From NCBI GenBank assembly GCA_025738555.1, contig JAOVFP010000002.1, positions 4,650,001 through 4,714,000 of the forward strand: a stretch of DNA of 64,000 nucleotides, in the 5' to 3' direction. The translations under genes were made by a program, and so were the position numbers. The stretch is from Cyathus striatus (Eukaryota > Basidiomycota > Agaricomycetes > Agaricales > Nidulariaceae). Position 1 is the first letter of the stretch, and every line of letters starts with the position of its first letter. This document shows positions 33,752 to 45,600 of this stretch, piece after piece. The notes under the pieces are model-generated. The model was not told where the DNA came from and ran no database searches. It worked only from the letters and a program-made list of their open reading frames with translations.

Positions 33752-35878
33752 GGAGTGAGGCGACAAGTTGAAACGAACAGACACAAGAACCGTACGTGAG
33801 GCTGGAAACACAAGAGCTAGATTTAAATAAGCAAAGATGTTTGAAGAAGCCTGTCACCGAAGCTTCTTGATTCGATATCCTAATTGAAGAGAACGGGATT
33901 GAGGTAACTGGCAGCTTTCGCACAAGCCTGAGATTCGTGGTGAAAAGAGTAAGGGAGCTGGTTCATCAAGTGATTCGTTCCTGTGAACGAGGGTGCCGGA
34001 TCGTGAAGATTACGAGAATCATGGAAGAACGACAGATGAATTTGGGGATCAAGTTATCAAAGTACTGCCTGTTCCTGAGTAGTACCTCTAGTTGACCAGC
34101 GGCCAGGAGCAGAACTGTACGCTAATGATTGGATTTGGTCAAGAAGAAGTAATCGATATTCACCAGTATCTAGAAAGGAGAAAGCAGTGAGAAAGAGAAA
34201 TTCGAAGGCAATGAGGGTTTCACAGGTAGCTACAAGCTGGACGAGGAATCCGAAGTTGAAGATAAGGATGTTGGCTCATACTAAAAGGTCCACATGCTTG
34301 AACCACGCAGATTTTCATTGAAGTTAGAATACCAAGATGCAAGAGTACGGAAGGGATAAAAAAGTATGGAGCCTGAGGCGCGCGCTGTAGACGTAGTACA
34401 GATCTTGACTTTCTGGAGGAAAGAATTTGGTGTTTATTTCCATGTATGTACTATTTGCGCAATTGGTGATAAGTGATCGATTGATCGCTACCACTGTCAG
34501 GCCCAGGCCTTACTCCGAAGCCCAACTTGAAGCTTAGCTTGAAATTTGAACCTGCTATCCACCTGCTATAGAAGAACACATCTCAAATCCCCTTGAAATT
34601 TCCTTCCAAAACTTGTTCAAACACTTCTTTCCAGCTACGGGCGAAGAATTATTAAGTTCCAGTGGTTTCTTGGTGGTTTCATCAGTTTACTGGGTCTGGA
34701 TTCTAGATTGATTGGTGATAGAGTTCATGCTGTCTCGACAGCTGACTTACAGAGCCATACTAAAATACGAAAAGTGACGAAGTTCCGCATATTCGCCGGC
34801 CACCAGTGAATTGTTTGGAATATCTTCCTTTCATTGAAGTCGTGTACCTGATATCTGATCCGTTACTAGTTCACACCATTATGCGTGTACTACATATGTA
34901 AAAGTACATCTGATATTACTGCCCCATGCTGCATAAATAAATCTGGAACATTTTCACCTGTGTATCACACGAATCATTAAAACCTTGTGATAAGGCACCG
35001 CACTTCTTTCTTTTCATGGCTAACGCAGTGTTCATGTCGAACCATTGGACTATTTTTGAATAGGTTTAATGCTTAATCTGGAAAGCAACTAGAAAGTGCC
35101 AAGTTCAACAAGTGCCCTGCTTGCACCTCGAACTTTATGAGCAACTGGGTAATAGGAAATCCAAAGGAAATCAATCATAAGAAATTAGAACCACATTAAT
35201 TTACCTTCAAAAAGGAAGTTTCCTTTATTAGGTCGATGATTAGTAGTAGTACTCAGTACTCTTTCTTAATTCTCTGGCGTGCGGAAACCGGAACCAACTG
35301 TAAAGGGAGGAGCAGGAACCTCGCGTTCAAGTTTAATCCACAAATAATAAGATAAAGAAACATTTGTTAGACTGTCTACCTTTTGCATGTACGAGTTGTG
35401 TACAAAGCAATCTTTGTTTCTGTATTGTTATCTTCTATAATTATTAAATTTACCTCTACAAGTCAGGTAAGGCTGCCGCCGACGTAGTCGGCAATTCCCA
35501 GTTTCAAATTTGGTACATCTATATAGTAATGCGGAAGTAACACTACTGTGCACCCTTGTAAACAGGCATAGCAGGCACCTCGTTCATTCTAGCATGGTGT
35601 CTTATTTATGTACGAAAAATATGAATATGATATAATATATATATATAAGTACTTATAAATTATGCATGTACGTACCCGTACTAATTGTTTGGAACTCAGC
35701 GCTACTAGTGCTCAGTAAATACTAACTTACACGCCGTGTTCAACTCGTCAAACTACCGCCGCGTACTTACTGTCTTTTTTGGTTTTTCCCCCCTAGGAGA
35801 ACATAAGCCCTATTCACTGATATTTTGGAAATTTATTAGAACTTTATTTCAATTTGCTGCAAGAGAAGCTATAGAAGC
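33752..35878. other. 2.1 kb gene-poor region
   Basis: The left part is probably leader and promoter of the Pro/Ser-rich gene. The rest is AT-rich with no gene I can support. Two minus-strand coding-like tails of similar sequence occur near 35281-35340 and 35538-35590 (see findings). A GCCGAC-GTA-GTCGGC palindrome sits near 35476-35490. Confidence 0.45.
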
Positions 35879-36660
35879 ATGAGGCAGTATTATCCACTGT
35901 ACTGGCTGCCAACTATGATAGTATGTTCCCACTACTTCTATAATGTCAAGTATGTGTCTGGGCGAAGTATGCAAGTGCGTAGGTCATTATTTTAAAACAC
36001 GCTCCCCAACCGTTATCCATCCCAGCTAGCCAACTCTCAACCCTGACTCATCAAGATGGAGAGATATAGGCATCTTCAACCGTTTTTCCGTGGAGTCTTT
36101 GGAACAATTCAAACGGGACGACATTGTCTGTCTTCGGTACGTTCAATTTTTATATATAATATGCTAGTCGCTAACGGCTTTTAACGCATAGTTCTCCGAT
36201 ATATCCAGGACAACGTTTAGTAAAAAGGATCCTTGCTATTGAAGGTGATATCGTAAAAACTCTGCCTCCTTACCCTGATGTGGAAGTCAAGGTTCCTCTT
36301 GGTCACGTTTGGGTTGAAGGTATGGATGAATCAAGGATAAGTCTTTTCATTCTACCTTATGCTTATCTATATATGTATCTCAATAGGCGATGACCATTTC
36401 AATAGCGATGACAGCAATCAATTTGGTCCTGTAGGCACTTATGTTATGTTATTCATTGTCCTTCCTTACATAAATTTGCCAAGATTCCTTCGGGGTTGCT
36501 CGAGTCAAAACTAGTTTATCTGATATGGCCCCTTGATAGAGTTGGTCAATTACGGCCACCTGAAATCACTTCTGCGAGGAGCGACCCTTCGTTTCGCCAT
36601 GCAATGGCATATCAAGAGAGAGAGAAAGCCCGCAAGGCCAGAGTTATTGCTTCGGCATGA
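35879..36660 (+). CDS. IMP2: Mitochondrial inner membrane protease subunit 2
   Basis: IMP2 is a type I signal-peptidase-like Ser/Lys protease that cleaves intermembrane-space sorting signals. Five exons: 35879-35974, 36030-36136, 36192-36319, 36387-36430 and 36484-36660. They encode 183 residues. The N-terminus has a hydrophobic anchor ([18 protein letters not shown]). The catalytic Ser is in [16 protein letters not shown] and the catalytic Lys is in [14 protein letters not shown]. The box [21 protein letters not shown] is the S26 family binding-site region. The C-terminus carries an extra basic tail ([19 protein letters not shown]). The catalytic Ser exon is easy to miss because the other exons also make a frame of their own. 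It ends 59 bp from the convergent sugar transporter. Confidence 0.93.
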
Positions 36661-36719
36661 TGTATCGCTCTTCACAATGCAATCAATCCCAAATGTTAAA
36701 CTACATGCTACTTTACAGT

Positions 36720-39273
36720 TTACATCGAATTGATTTTCACGTTCAGTATCTCGTCGGCCTCTGCACTCCCAGCCAGCGGCACATTGTCTCTCAAGGAGAC
36801 AGCCACTGGAGAAACTTTTTCACGGTAAGCTAGTGCGAAGATGACGTCCATATCTACGGGATCCCGATGTAAGCATCCTTAAATGTCGATAATTTCCTTC
36901 ATACCTTCCAATGACCTTCCTTTGGTTTCTGGATTTGATATCAATACCCAATGTTCTTGCAATGTTAACAAAGTATACATGCCTGGAAAGAAAAGATACA
37001 CTGCTGGAATTATAGCAGCGTTTAGAGAGGCAAATACTAATTAGTAAAAGATGTAAGTTCGAAACATTACGATCGTATATTAATACATACCAATATAGGT
37101 TCTCCATGATATATTCTCGAAAGAGGGACCTGTCACCATTACAACCAAAAAATTGAAGATCCAGTTACTGGCCTACATTTACGTCCGTTGTACAATTCAT
37201 TTAATATACATTAGCAAAGACATACGGTAGACAAAGCATTTGCAGGACCTCTCATTCGAAGGCCGACAATTTCTGCTGGCTTTTTGTGACTCGGTTGAAG
37301 GTGTTCAGAAGACTACAGCAAAATAACTTACATAAAGCCACGTCATTCCCAACCAGCCTATGGCGAAGAACGAATTGAATACGAAAAGCAGTATAGCGCT
37401 TATAACTTGTGTAGCTGATGTGCTAATGCTACCCAACACAGCGAGTAAAACCATGGTCAAAGTCTGACCAACGGAACCAAAGAACATTAGTCTTCGCCTT
37501 CCGACCCTGTCTATCAGGAAAATGGCTGCAATAGAAGCGAGGAAATACTCTGTCCCGTTACATGCTGCAATAATTCTGGATTTGGTATCTGAAATCCCCA
37601 GTCGTTCGAATAGCAACGTCTGTAGTAGTCTTGATCACTTTCAAGTATTTCGAATGAAGTACTGTACAACTTACGGCGTAATATGTGATAATATTGATTC
37701 CCGTAATCTACGAGTGCGAAGCTCTAGTAAGTAGTAATATTAATATCGGTCCTAAGATTTACAGCACCTGTTGAAAGCATTGGATAACCACACCTAAAGT
37801 TACTCGTCGAAAATTTTGAGTAGGTCCACCAGTAAAAAGTTCACGCAGGGATGCCCGGGATCCAAAGCGGCGGAGTGAACTGGAATGACTCAAAGCTGGG
37901 TCAGATATATCGGTTTTAAAGTGTTGACCTGTAGGTAGACTCTCCAGTGCGACTGCCTCCTGAATGGCGTGGAATGTACGTTGCACCTCAGGATCTTTGC
38001 AATCTTTACCTTCCAAAGCAGAAACAACCGCAAGAGCTTCTTCAGCCCGACCGACCTTCAGCAGCCTTTATGATCGCAGTCGTCATTCCCTATAATCTCA
38101 AAAAATGACATGCAGATATATACATACCATCGGGGAGACTCTGGAAGCTTTCCAAATGTTAATTCAAGGCAACCACCGGCGCAAGAACGGTCAACGTACA
38201 AAGTATACACCGCCAACCATAACGACGGCAAGCAAGATTTGAAGTGCAATGGGAACTCTCCACTGTGCAGAAGATGACTTGGCCCAAAAGCTCGTTGTGA
38301 AGTGAGCATTATATCATTGCGCGGAATTCCTGAGGAGACTTACAGAGCAAAGTCGATCCACTTTTGAGTAAGGAATTTCAACGACGCTTACTCATATGTG
38401 ATATTGGTAAATTAGTACGCACGTAACTATAGCGGTTGTATCAGACGTTTCAAGTAGAAAATATTTGGAACATGAAGATGATCATACGAAATCATAATGC
38501 CAAAAGTTATAAGACTCCCTTCAATCATAATGAGGCTTCCCCTTTTAGAGGCCGGAGAACATTCAGCATGGTAAGGAGGTACAGTAGATGTCTGTGGTCA
38601 AAGTAAACGTAATATCGTAAAGAAACATTCCAAAATACACACGTTTAAGCCGTTCCCAAGCCCTGTAATGACTCGCGCAACAATCATTTGTGTGTAGCTA
38701 AACGAAGCTGCCTGAAGAATAGCGCCGATTATCATGACAATGCCGCCTAGCATGATAGTTCGTCGACGGCCAAATCTATCACCCAACCAAAGATTCGACA
38801 GGGCTCCCAACATGCATCCAATTTCCTAGCAATAAAAATCAACGTAAGTACCCTGTAACTGTTATAAATATATACACCAACATATATGGCCACTAACAAG
38901 CTTTGTAATGTAGCATGATTCTTATGTGCATCATCGACTACAACCTGAGGAAATGTTTTATCGAACTACCCAGAAGAATATAAGCATATAGTATTTATAT
39001 ATTACTCAGTACTACTATGTAGGATCGCACCTGATTGGCGGTCAGGAGTGCGGACATTACTCCTTGGTCATACCTTTTGACCTGTTATTTTTTACAACCT
39101 ATGACAGCGAGATGCATCACTAACCCAAAAAGTGTGAACCCGGTTCCTGTTACAAAGGCAAAGACCACAGTGAGCTTTCTCCCTTGTAACCGGGGACGAT
39201 ATAAATCGATGTCAGGTGTGAATGTCTTTGCCCTGACGCCAGAGTTATCTTCCTTGCAAGCAGGATCTTCCAT
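36720..39273 (-). CDS. MFS sugar transporter (hexose-type)
   Basis: This is a twelve-TM major facilitator of the sugar porter family at the plasma membrane, probably taking up a hexose or related sugar with protons. The start at 39273 (MEDPACKEDNSGVRAKTF) is preferred; an upstream in-frame ATG would add about 28 residues. Signatures in order: YDQGVMSALLT, LGDRFGRRRTIMLGG, TGLGNGLNTSTVP-type sequence, LPESPRWY, QQVTGINIITYY, IDRVGRRRLMFFG, GWLGMTWLYPAEI, and FPETKGRSLEDMDVIFALAY. The central loop and C-terminus are hydrophilic (ending EADEILNVKINSM). About ten or more introns of 50-60 nt. The substrate cannot be read from sequence. Confidence 0.88.
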
Positions 39274-39673
39274 TGCACGCCTCTTGAAATGATTTTGAGA
39301 GATTAACAACCGATGCACTACGGGAGAAGAAAGAAAGGTTGCTAAGCTAGCTCGCAATGAAACGATATAATATAAGTCTCAGCCTCTCAGTTGACATGGG
39401 AAATCGGGGTGGAGTCGAAGAAGGTCTGCACTAAAATTAGATATTCATGCTGCCAGCTGGGAAGCACAAGGGGCAGCAAACTTGTGACACCAAACCTAAA
39501 CATTATTGAGAGTTACGAGAAAGGTTAGCGTCTGAAAGAAAACTTTTGCGAAGATAACAACTATAAATTTGACTTCTCCAAAAGACGAGATGTCCATATT
39601 GCTAATAGACCTTGGAGAATGTAATATCTGTTACAAAAAGTATGAGTTGTACATTGTTATACATCAAGTTCCA
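39274..39673. other. Intergenic between transporter start and UIM gene end
   Basis: 400 bp of transporter promoter and 3' flank of the next gene; nothing specific seen. Confidence 0.45.
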
Positions 39674-42184
39674 TTACCCCCACTCATCCGGTACGAATGG
39701 GGTAACAAGTTCGTATGTGTCTTCGTTACCTCCTCTCCCAGTTTTATTTGCTTTATTATTCCGGCCCATAACCCTTTTGAATAGGCTACTCATTCCAGTG
39801 CGCTCCGTGGGCTCGGGAATCTGATCGCTATTACTGGTCGGATAGCACATCTGTACCATCTTAGCGAGTTTCCGGAGTCCACTTGAACTGTCGTTTACGT
39901 ATTTCCGTGAATCATCAAGAGCAGCTTGTAGGTATATAGCAAGGTTCGGTAGCGTGATAGGAAGCATAGGGTAAGGGACAGCGTCAGTCGCAGGTATGAC
40001 GTAAACCTTGGATAGAGCGGTATCAGCAGCGTCTTGAAGTAAATCGGGAGTTTTCGAGAGAGTGTATGACCAGGGAAGACTGTTTATGTTGTGTCCATGA
40101 TATTTGTATGCATTGGACATATCTGGAGAAATTGGATGATCAATTGTAAACCATAAGATAGTACGCCACTCTGATGAAGTGTGATGAGGCTAGAAAAGCG
40201 ACATAATTAGAAAGATCGGGAAAGCAGAACTATCAACTTGCCTTGAAAAACTGCACAACAGTCCTCAGCTTCATATCACTTTTCGTGACTGCCATTGCTT
40301 CCACTGCAGGCTCCATTCTTGACCCGCTCATCCGTGCTAGTAGCCTCAGTGTCTGTCGCCAACTGGGTGCCTGTATATGCAATGGAGGTGCTTTCCCATA
40401 TGGTAAGGATATGATGTTTGGAAGAGCGCCTTGCATAGGAACTTGCGTGGTGCTTATGGTAGGTGGATTAAAGCCTATTGCTACAATTTGAAAGAGTTGA
40501 ATTATGCTTTCGCGGTCGAAATTAACTAGAACTTACAAACTCCGAATAAAAGTTCAGCATCCACAAACTGATTTAAGTTCATGGTAGTCATATTGGAGGA
40601 AGTCGTGCTTAGATTGCGACTTGGCACAGAGCGTTTTGATGCGCTGGAGGCTGAATCAAGAGATGAATTTTTCGACAGCAACGATGCATTATCATCATTA
40701 GGGGACTCTTTCGCAGACGTAGCCATAAATGATGCCGAAGAGATGGAAACAGAATCTGAAGGGGCAGGACTATGCGCTGAATTGCTCAATTGCGGGTATA
40801 TTATCGGCGTTGATAATGAAACCGAGGCTACTTCATTTGGTGGTGAATCAGTCGTTTGTGTGTGGGAAGGAAGGTTCCGCCTCGCCGCTAATGCATCTGA
40901 TAAAGGCACAGAGACGATATTTTCGTCTGAAGGGTTGTTCGTGGAAGCCAACGAATGCGGTGAACTGTAGCTTAAACCACCGGTGGTATCGAAAAGCCCC
41001 TGATCGTTGCATGTGTGTTGAGAGTCTTTGTTTATATTAATAATGGAATCAGTTGACCTCAGAGAAGTCGCTGGTACTCGAGAAAACCCAGAAGGTAAGT
41101 AAGACAATTCAAATTCATCTTGTCCTTGACTGTCTTTACCGTCGCCCTGTAAGTTCTCGCGTGAAGGCGAGACGTGTACAGAAATTATCGCAGCTTTTGG
41201 TAGATTTGTAGAAGAGCCCGGCAATTCATGCGCGGACGATCCGAGTTCGGATAAGCTATTATGGTCGCGTAGTGCAACAGCGGGTAAGGCGTGCGAGGTG
41301 CTGATACTAGCGTCTCCACTTCGATTGGCAAAAGACTTTACAAGCCGCATTGATTCAGCAAGGGCTCTTTCCAATTCTTCCGTGCCAGTACTGGGTCCCG
41401 AATCCGCAAGCGATGCTGCAAGGGCTCTTGCCAATTCTTCTTCCTCTTGCTCTGCTAGTTTCTGAAGATGTTCTTGCTGTTGATTAGATTCAGATTCAGA
41501 AAGTGCTAAGGCGACAGCTAAATCACTGTCGGCCGGCGCTGTAGATGCGTCGTCACTTCTTAACGCGTGCAAGTCTGATAAAGTAGCAGGGGCTGCGGGA
41601 GGCGAAGACAGTGCGAGATTTGGATATGGCGCAATCCGAGCAGCTAGCTCAATAGGTTTGGGAGGAACAGGGGGGGATGTGGGTAGCGTTACAGACCGGT
41701 GTGGATGTGTTTCGCAAGGTACTATGTGTGTCTCGCGATGCGTGCCATAACGCGACGGCCGTTGAATATTGGTAACAGAACTCTGTTGAAAACTACTGGA
41801 ACTCGGCTGAGCAAAGAATATATCTGCCTTATGGACTGTCTGTGGGCCATTTCTGTAACCAGGGGCAAGAAATGGAGGATAGTAGGGCAGATGAGAAACA
41901 TTGTGAGATTGTCCTACTGGTACTGTTGATGCGCGGTGACGCAGGGTTCTTGGATCGACCATGTGTGGGGTGTTTCCGTTGACATTGTTAAATGCGAGTG
42001 GTACTGGCAAAGTAATAGGATCTGGGCATTAGTCAAACTGAACTGAAAGAGTTGGGAACTTAAAAGCTGGCGCTGCAACCAGCAACAATCGCTTGGAGCT
42101 TTGTAAATGTTATACAGAGACTTTGTTATACTCACAAGCACCTGCACCCATCCCTTCCCTACCTTCATCGCGTTCATAATCCAT
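39674..42184 (-). CDS. Conserved Agaricomycete protein with ubiquitin-interacting motifs
   Basis: The start at 42184 (MDYERDEGREGMGAGA) is joined by an intron to YPITLPVPLAFNNVNGNTP. The middle has three motifs fitting the UIM pattern (acidic, hydrophobic, AxxxS): DLAVALALSESESN, EEELARALAASLADS and EELERALAESMRLV. They are set in a Ser-rich disordered body. After LLFGV the C-terminal half is well ordered and conserved: GFNPPTISTTQVPMQG, LPYGKAPPLHIQAPSWR, LKLRTVVQFFKPHHTSSEWR, WSYTLSKTPDLLQDAADT and YELVTPFVPDEWG at the very end. I recognise this C-terminal region as conserved in mushroom fungi, with no known function. The UIMs suggest a role in ubiquitin-dependent sorting or signalling; that is inference. 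Confidence 0.75.
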
Positions 42185-42682
42185 TGCCTAGGACGTCCTT
42201 TGACTGGGGAGTTGTATAAGAACACGCGCCGGCCGCGAGCGGTTTTCAATGCTTAGCCTCAGCGCCCTAGCATGCATTTCCCACTCACGGTTATGGTGCC
42301 TTGTGTCGTGAGGAGTACAGCCACCGCACACAACCCAACGCGCATATTGATACAACTTTACAAGTATAACTCTGATCACTCACACTTGCATGAAGAATTA
42401 ATGGGGAAGAATGAAGGAAAACGGGCGATCATGGCACCCGGTCCCAAATAGTTATATGAACACCATGTATCTAGTACGTACAATGCACGGATGTAAGAAA
42501 ATGCAGAGTGGGCGGTAAAAATGCTATGATGATGCGGTGAAACTGAAAATGTGAATATGCATGCAGGATGAGTATATCAAAGCGAAACTAATAAACGCAT
42601 AGAAAAAATGAAAACAAAACAGTGAGAAAGGTATGATAGGGGCATAAATGCAGGCGTGAGGGAGCGTAATTAAAATGATGCA
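42185..42682. other. Upstream region of the UIM gene and 3' flank of RIM15
   Basis: About 500 bp, AT-rich near RIM15. No gene or clear element recognised. Confidence 0.45.
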
Positions 42683-45600
42683 TCATAATACGGGAGCGAT
42701 ATGAGAAGCGGTGACTTTGGTATTCCCAGGAGCACCTTGCATAGTAGAAGTTTTGAAGCCAAGCTGCCGCATTACAGCTAATTAGAAGTCAGCATATTGA
42801 ACAGATTCGTCGAGTGTAGGACAAACCCAGAAGGTCATTTTTCTGCAAAGGCTTGGAGAGTGATGCAGTAAACAAGTTACTTGCTTCACTTCCAGGATCA
42901 GCTCCGCCATAGGCACTAATTGCTATGATTGGAGTATTGGTGTTTTTGCTATTGGTGCTCTTTATATATCTTGCTGCACCTTCACCATCGACTAGAAATA
43001 CCAGATATTAGCCCTATAGCCAGCATAAGATCAAATACTGAACACTTACGAACTGGCATATGAAGGTCCATCAAAATGCAATCAAATTCTACAGAGAAAG
43101 CAAATTCAGTATGAAACACTGATAACAGCTATGTCCGTAAACGCACTGATGTCACCCATAGCAACACTAATAGCTTCAGAGCCATCAGACACAACGACAC
43201 ATCTACAACCAAGACGAATGAGGAGGGTTTCAATGATCTTTGCAGTGATAGGATTGTCCTCGGCCAGAAGACAAGTTACAGCGCGGTCAGTCGGATCTGG
43301 TCCTTTTCTCAAGTCAATGGAATGTACTGAAGAGGGAGGCGTGCTGATCTCCTGTTGACTGATATACCCTCCAGAGGAGTTCCATGCTTCCGATCCCGAG
43401 GCATCTCCAGCGCTTGAGACAGATGCAGTCCGAAGGCGACTGGGCATTGAATTCCGCCGGTCCAAACCCTCCAAATGATTAAGTTTAAACCGTTCAACAG
43501 CACCGTATTCCGATGGTTTGCGAACGTGAGTGCCACCTAGAGATGCTGGAGTAGGAGGGGGAAGACTTGTCCGAGACGGGGAAGACGCCAGAGAAGACGT
43601 GGATGTAGCAGGAGATGGTGGATTCGTCACGATATTTTTGGAATCCATATTGGTAACCACACTTGGTGGTTTCTTCATACGTGTAGATACGCTGCGCTTT
43701 CTCTGATGATAGTTAGGTTCTGACAAGGCCTGCGTGAGTGGCGCCATTTGATCTGTCTTCAGTTTACGGATAACATCATCATTTGCCTGCTTCAATACTG
43801 GCAAATTTTTGAAGCTGAAAGACCCGAAGTCGTCGTTACCAGGAAGTTGAGAGCTTTCTTTTCCCACAATAGGGACAGGGAAGGAAGGTGGAGGCATTGA
43901 AGAGCTCACACTCCGACTTTCTAGTCCAGATTGAGTAGATAGTTCAACTTGGTCTTCATCGTGAAAAAGTTGAGGAACAGCTCCTCTAGGATCAAAGTAA
44001 TCTGTCGACTCCGGATCTTCAACCTTTGGTACAAAAGCAGCCTCGGAGGTGGTTATTTTGTCCCACTCAATACCAGCGAAAAATGGATGCGATTTAACTT
44101 CGTCAGCCCCCCCAGCGCCTAGACGTTCGTTGGGATCTAATGCCAATAATCGCTTCATGAAGTCAAGAGCTTCATTCGACACTTCAGCCCATTCTTCATG
44201 CCATTCAACATTGCCTGACAAAATATTCTCGAAGACTTTTTCGGGATTCTCCGCATGAAAGGGTGGAATTCCGTACAAAAACTCGTATGTGATCACTCCA
44301 AGCGCCCACTGAATTGTTAGAAATAATAAAAAATTGAGTGAGGAACAAATAAGAACAGTGAGATCACGTACCCAGTCTACAGCTGCATCATCACCACGAA
44401 GGCCAAGAATTGTCTCAGGTGCAAGATAATCTGGGGTACCTACAAACTTCTGTTCACCAGGCGGCGTGCCTCCCCCACCAGAACTCGAATGTGATCGGAG
44501 ATCATTAGTAAGTTCTGTGGCGAAGGATTGCAGGGGGCTATCAGAAAGTTGCTTTCCGCTACGACGAATATGCAAACCAGACATAGACTCTGACCCACTA
44601 GATTCACTGACATCATCTGTCGGTGGTAGATAAGGGCTGCTTCCAAGGCGTGGAACCGCGTTCGTCCGCTGCGTGAAATACGAACCTCCAGTGTTGGCAT
44701 CCGTATAAATGAGTGGTGAAGAGAGATAAGCAGAGTCCATGGAAGGGGGTCTAGAGCGCGAGCTATACCGAGTATTGGTCCGTCCAATTAACTGACTTTG
44801 GCGAGTCTGGCGACCCAAAAGACCAATTCGGCTCAGGCCAAAGTCTGTTAGTTTCAAGTGCCCGTGTTGATCAATTAAAAGATTGTCTGGCTTCAAGTCA
44901 CTGCAAACAAATGTCGGAATTGGAGATTCGCTCTATTATTAAGGCACAACATACCGATGAACAACACCTCTTTGATGCAAATATTCAAGCCCCAAGACAA
45001 CTTCAGCTATATAATTTTTCGTCCACTCTTCAGGTAGAGCGCCCAGCGACTTGATTAACGCTGCACAATCACCACCATTCAAATATTCCATGACCAGATA
45101 CAGGTTTTCCTTGCTCTGGAATGTGAAATACAGTTTAGCGACAAACGGCGACTCAGCCTGCTTCATTAAAATCATGCGTTCAGCCTTCACATTTGTAATC
45201 TGATTCTTCGCTATCATGTCAGCCTTCTTCAAAACCTTGATGGCGAAATAATCGCCAGTGACTTTCTTTTTAGCGAGGAAGACAGATCCAAAAGCACCTT
45301 TGCTGATGGGTTTGATAATTTCAAAGTCCTTGATTGACGTCGGGTTGGCACGAGTCAAAGGGTTCGTAGAAGGCTGCCTGGGAGATAACGGTCCAGGACT
45401 CACCGCTGTTGAGTGGCGGCGGTGTGAACGTTTTATCGAAGTCTCGCGCGTCAGTCCTGTGCCATCTCGTGCTGTTACTAACGGTGAAGCCGGTGGTGTG
45501 ACTACAAACTTTGGCTCTAACAAATTCTGGGCAGACTTACGGGTCTTGACTGTTAACGGAGTAGGACCATCATCAAGAGAAATGGGTGGCATAACATCAT

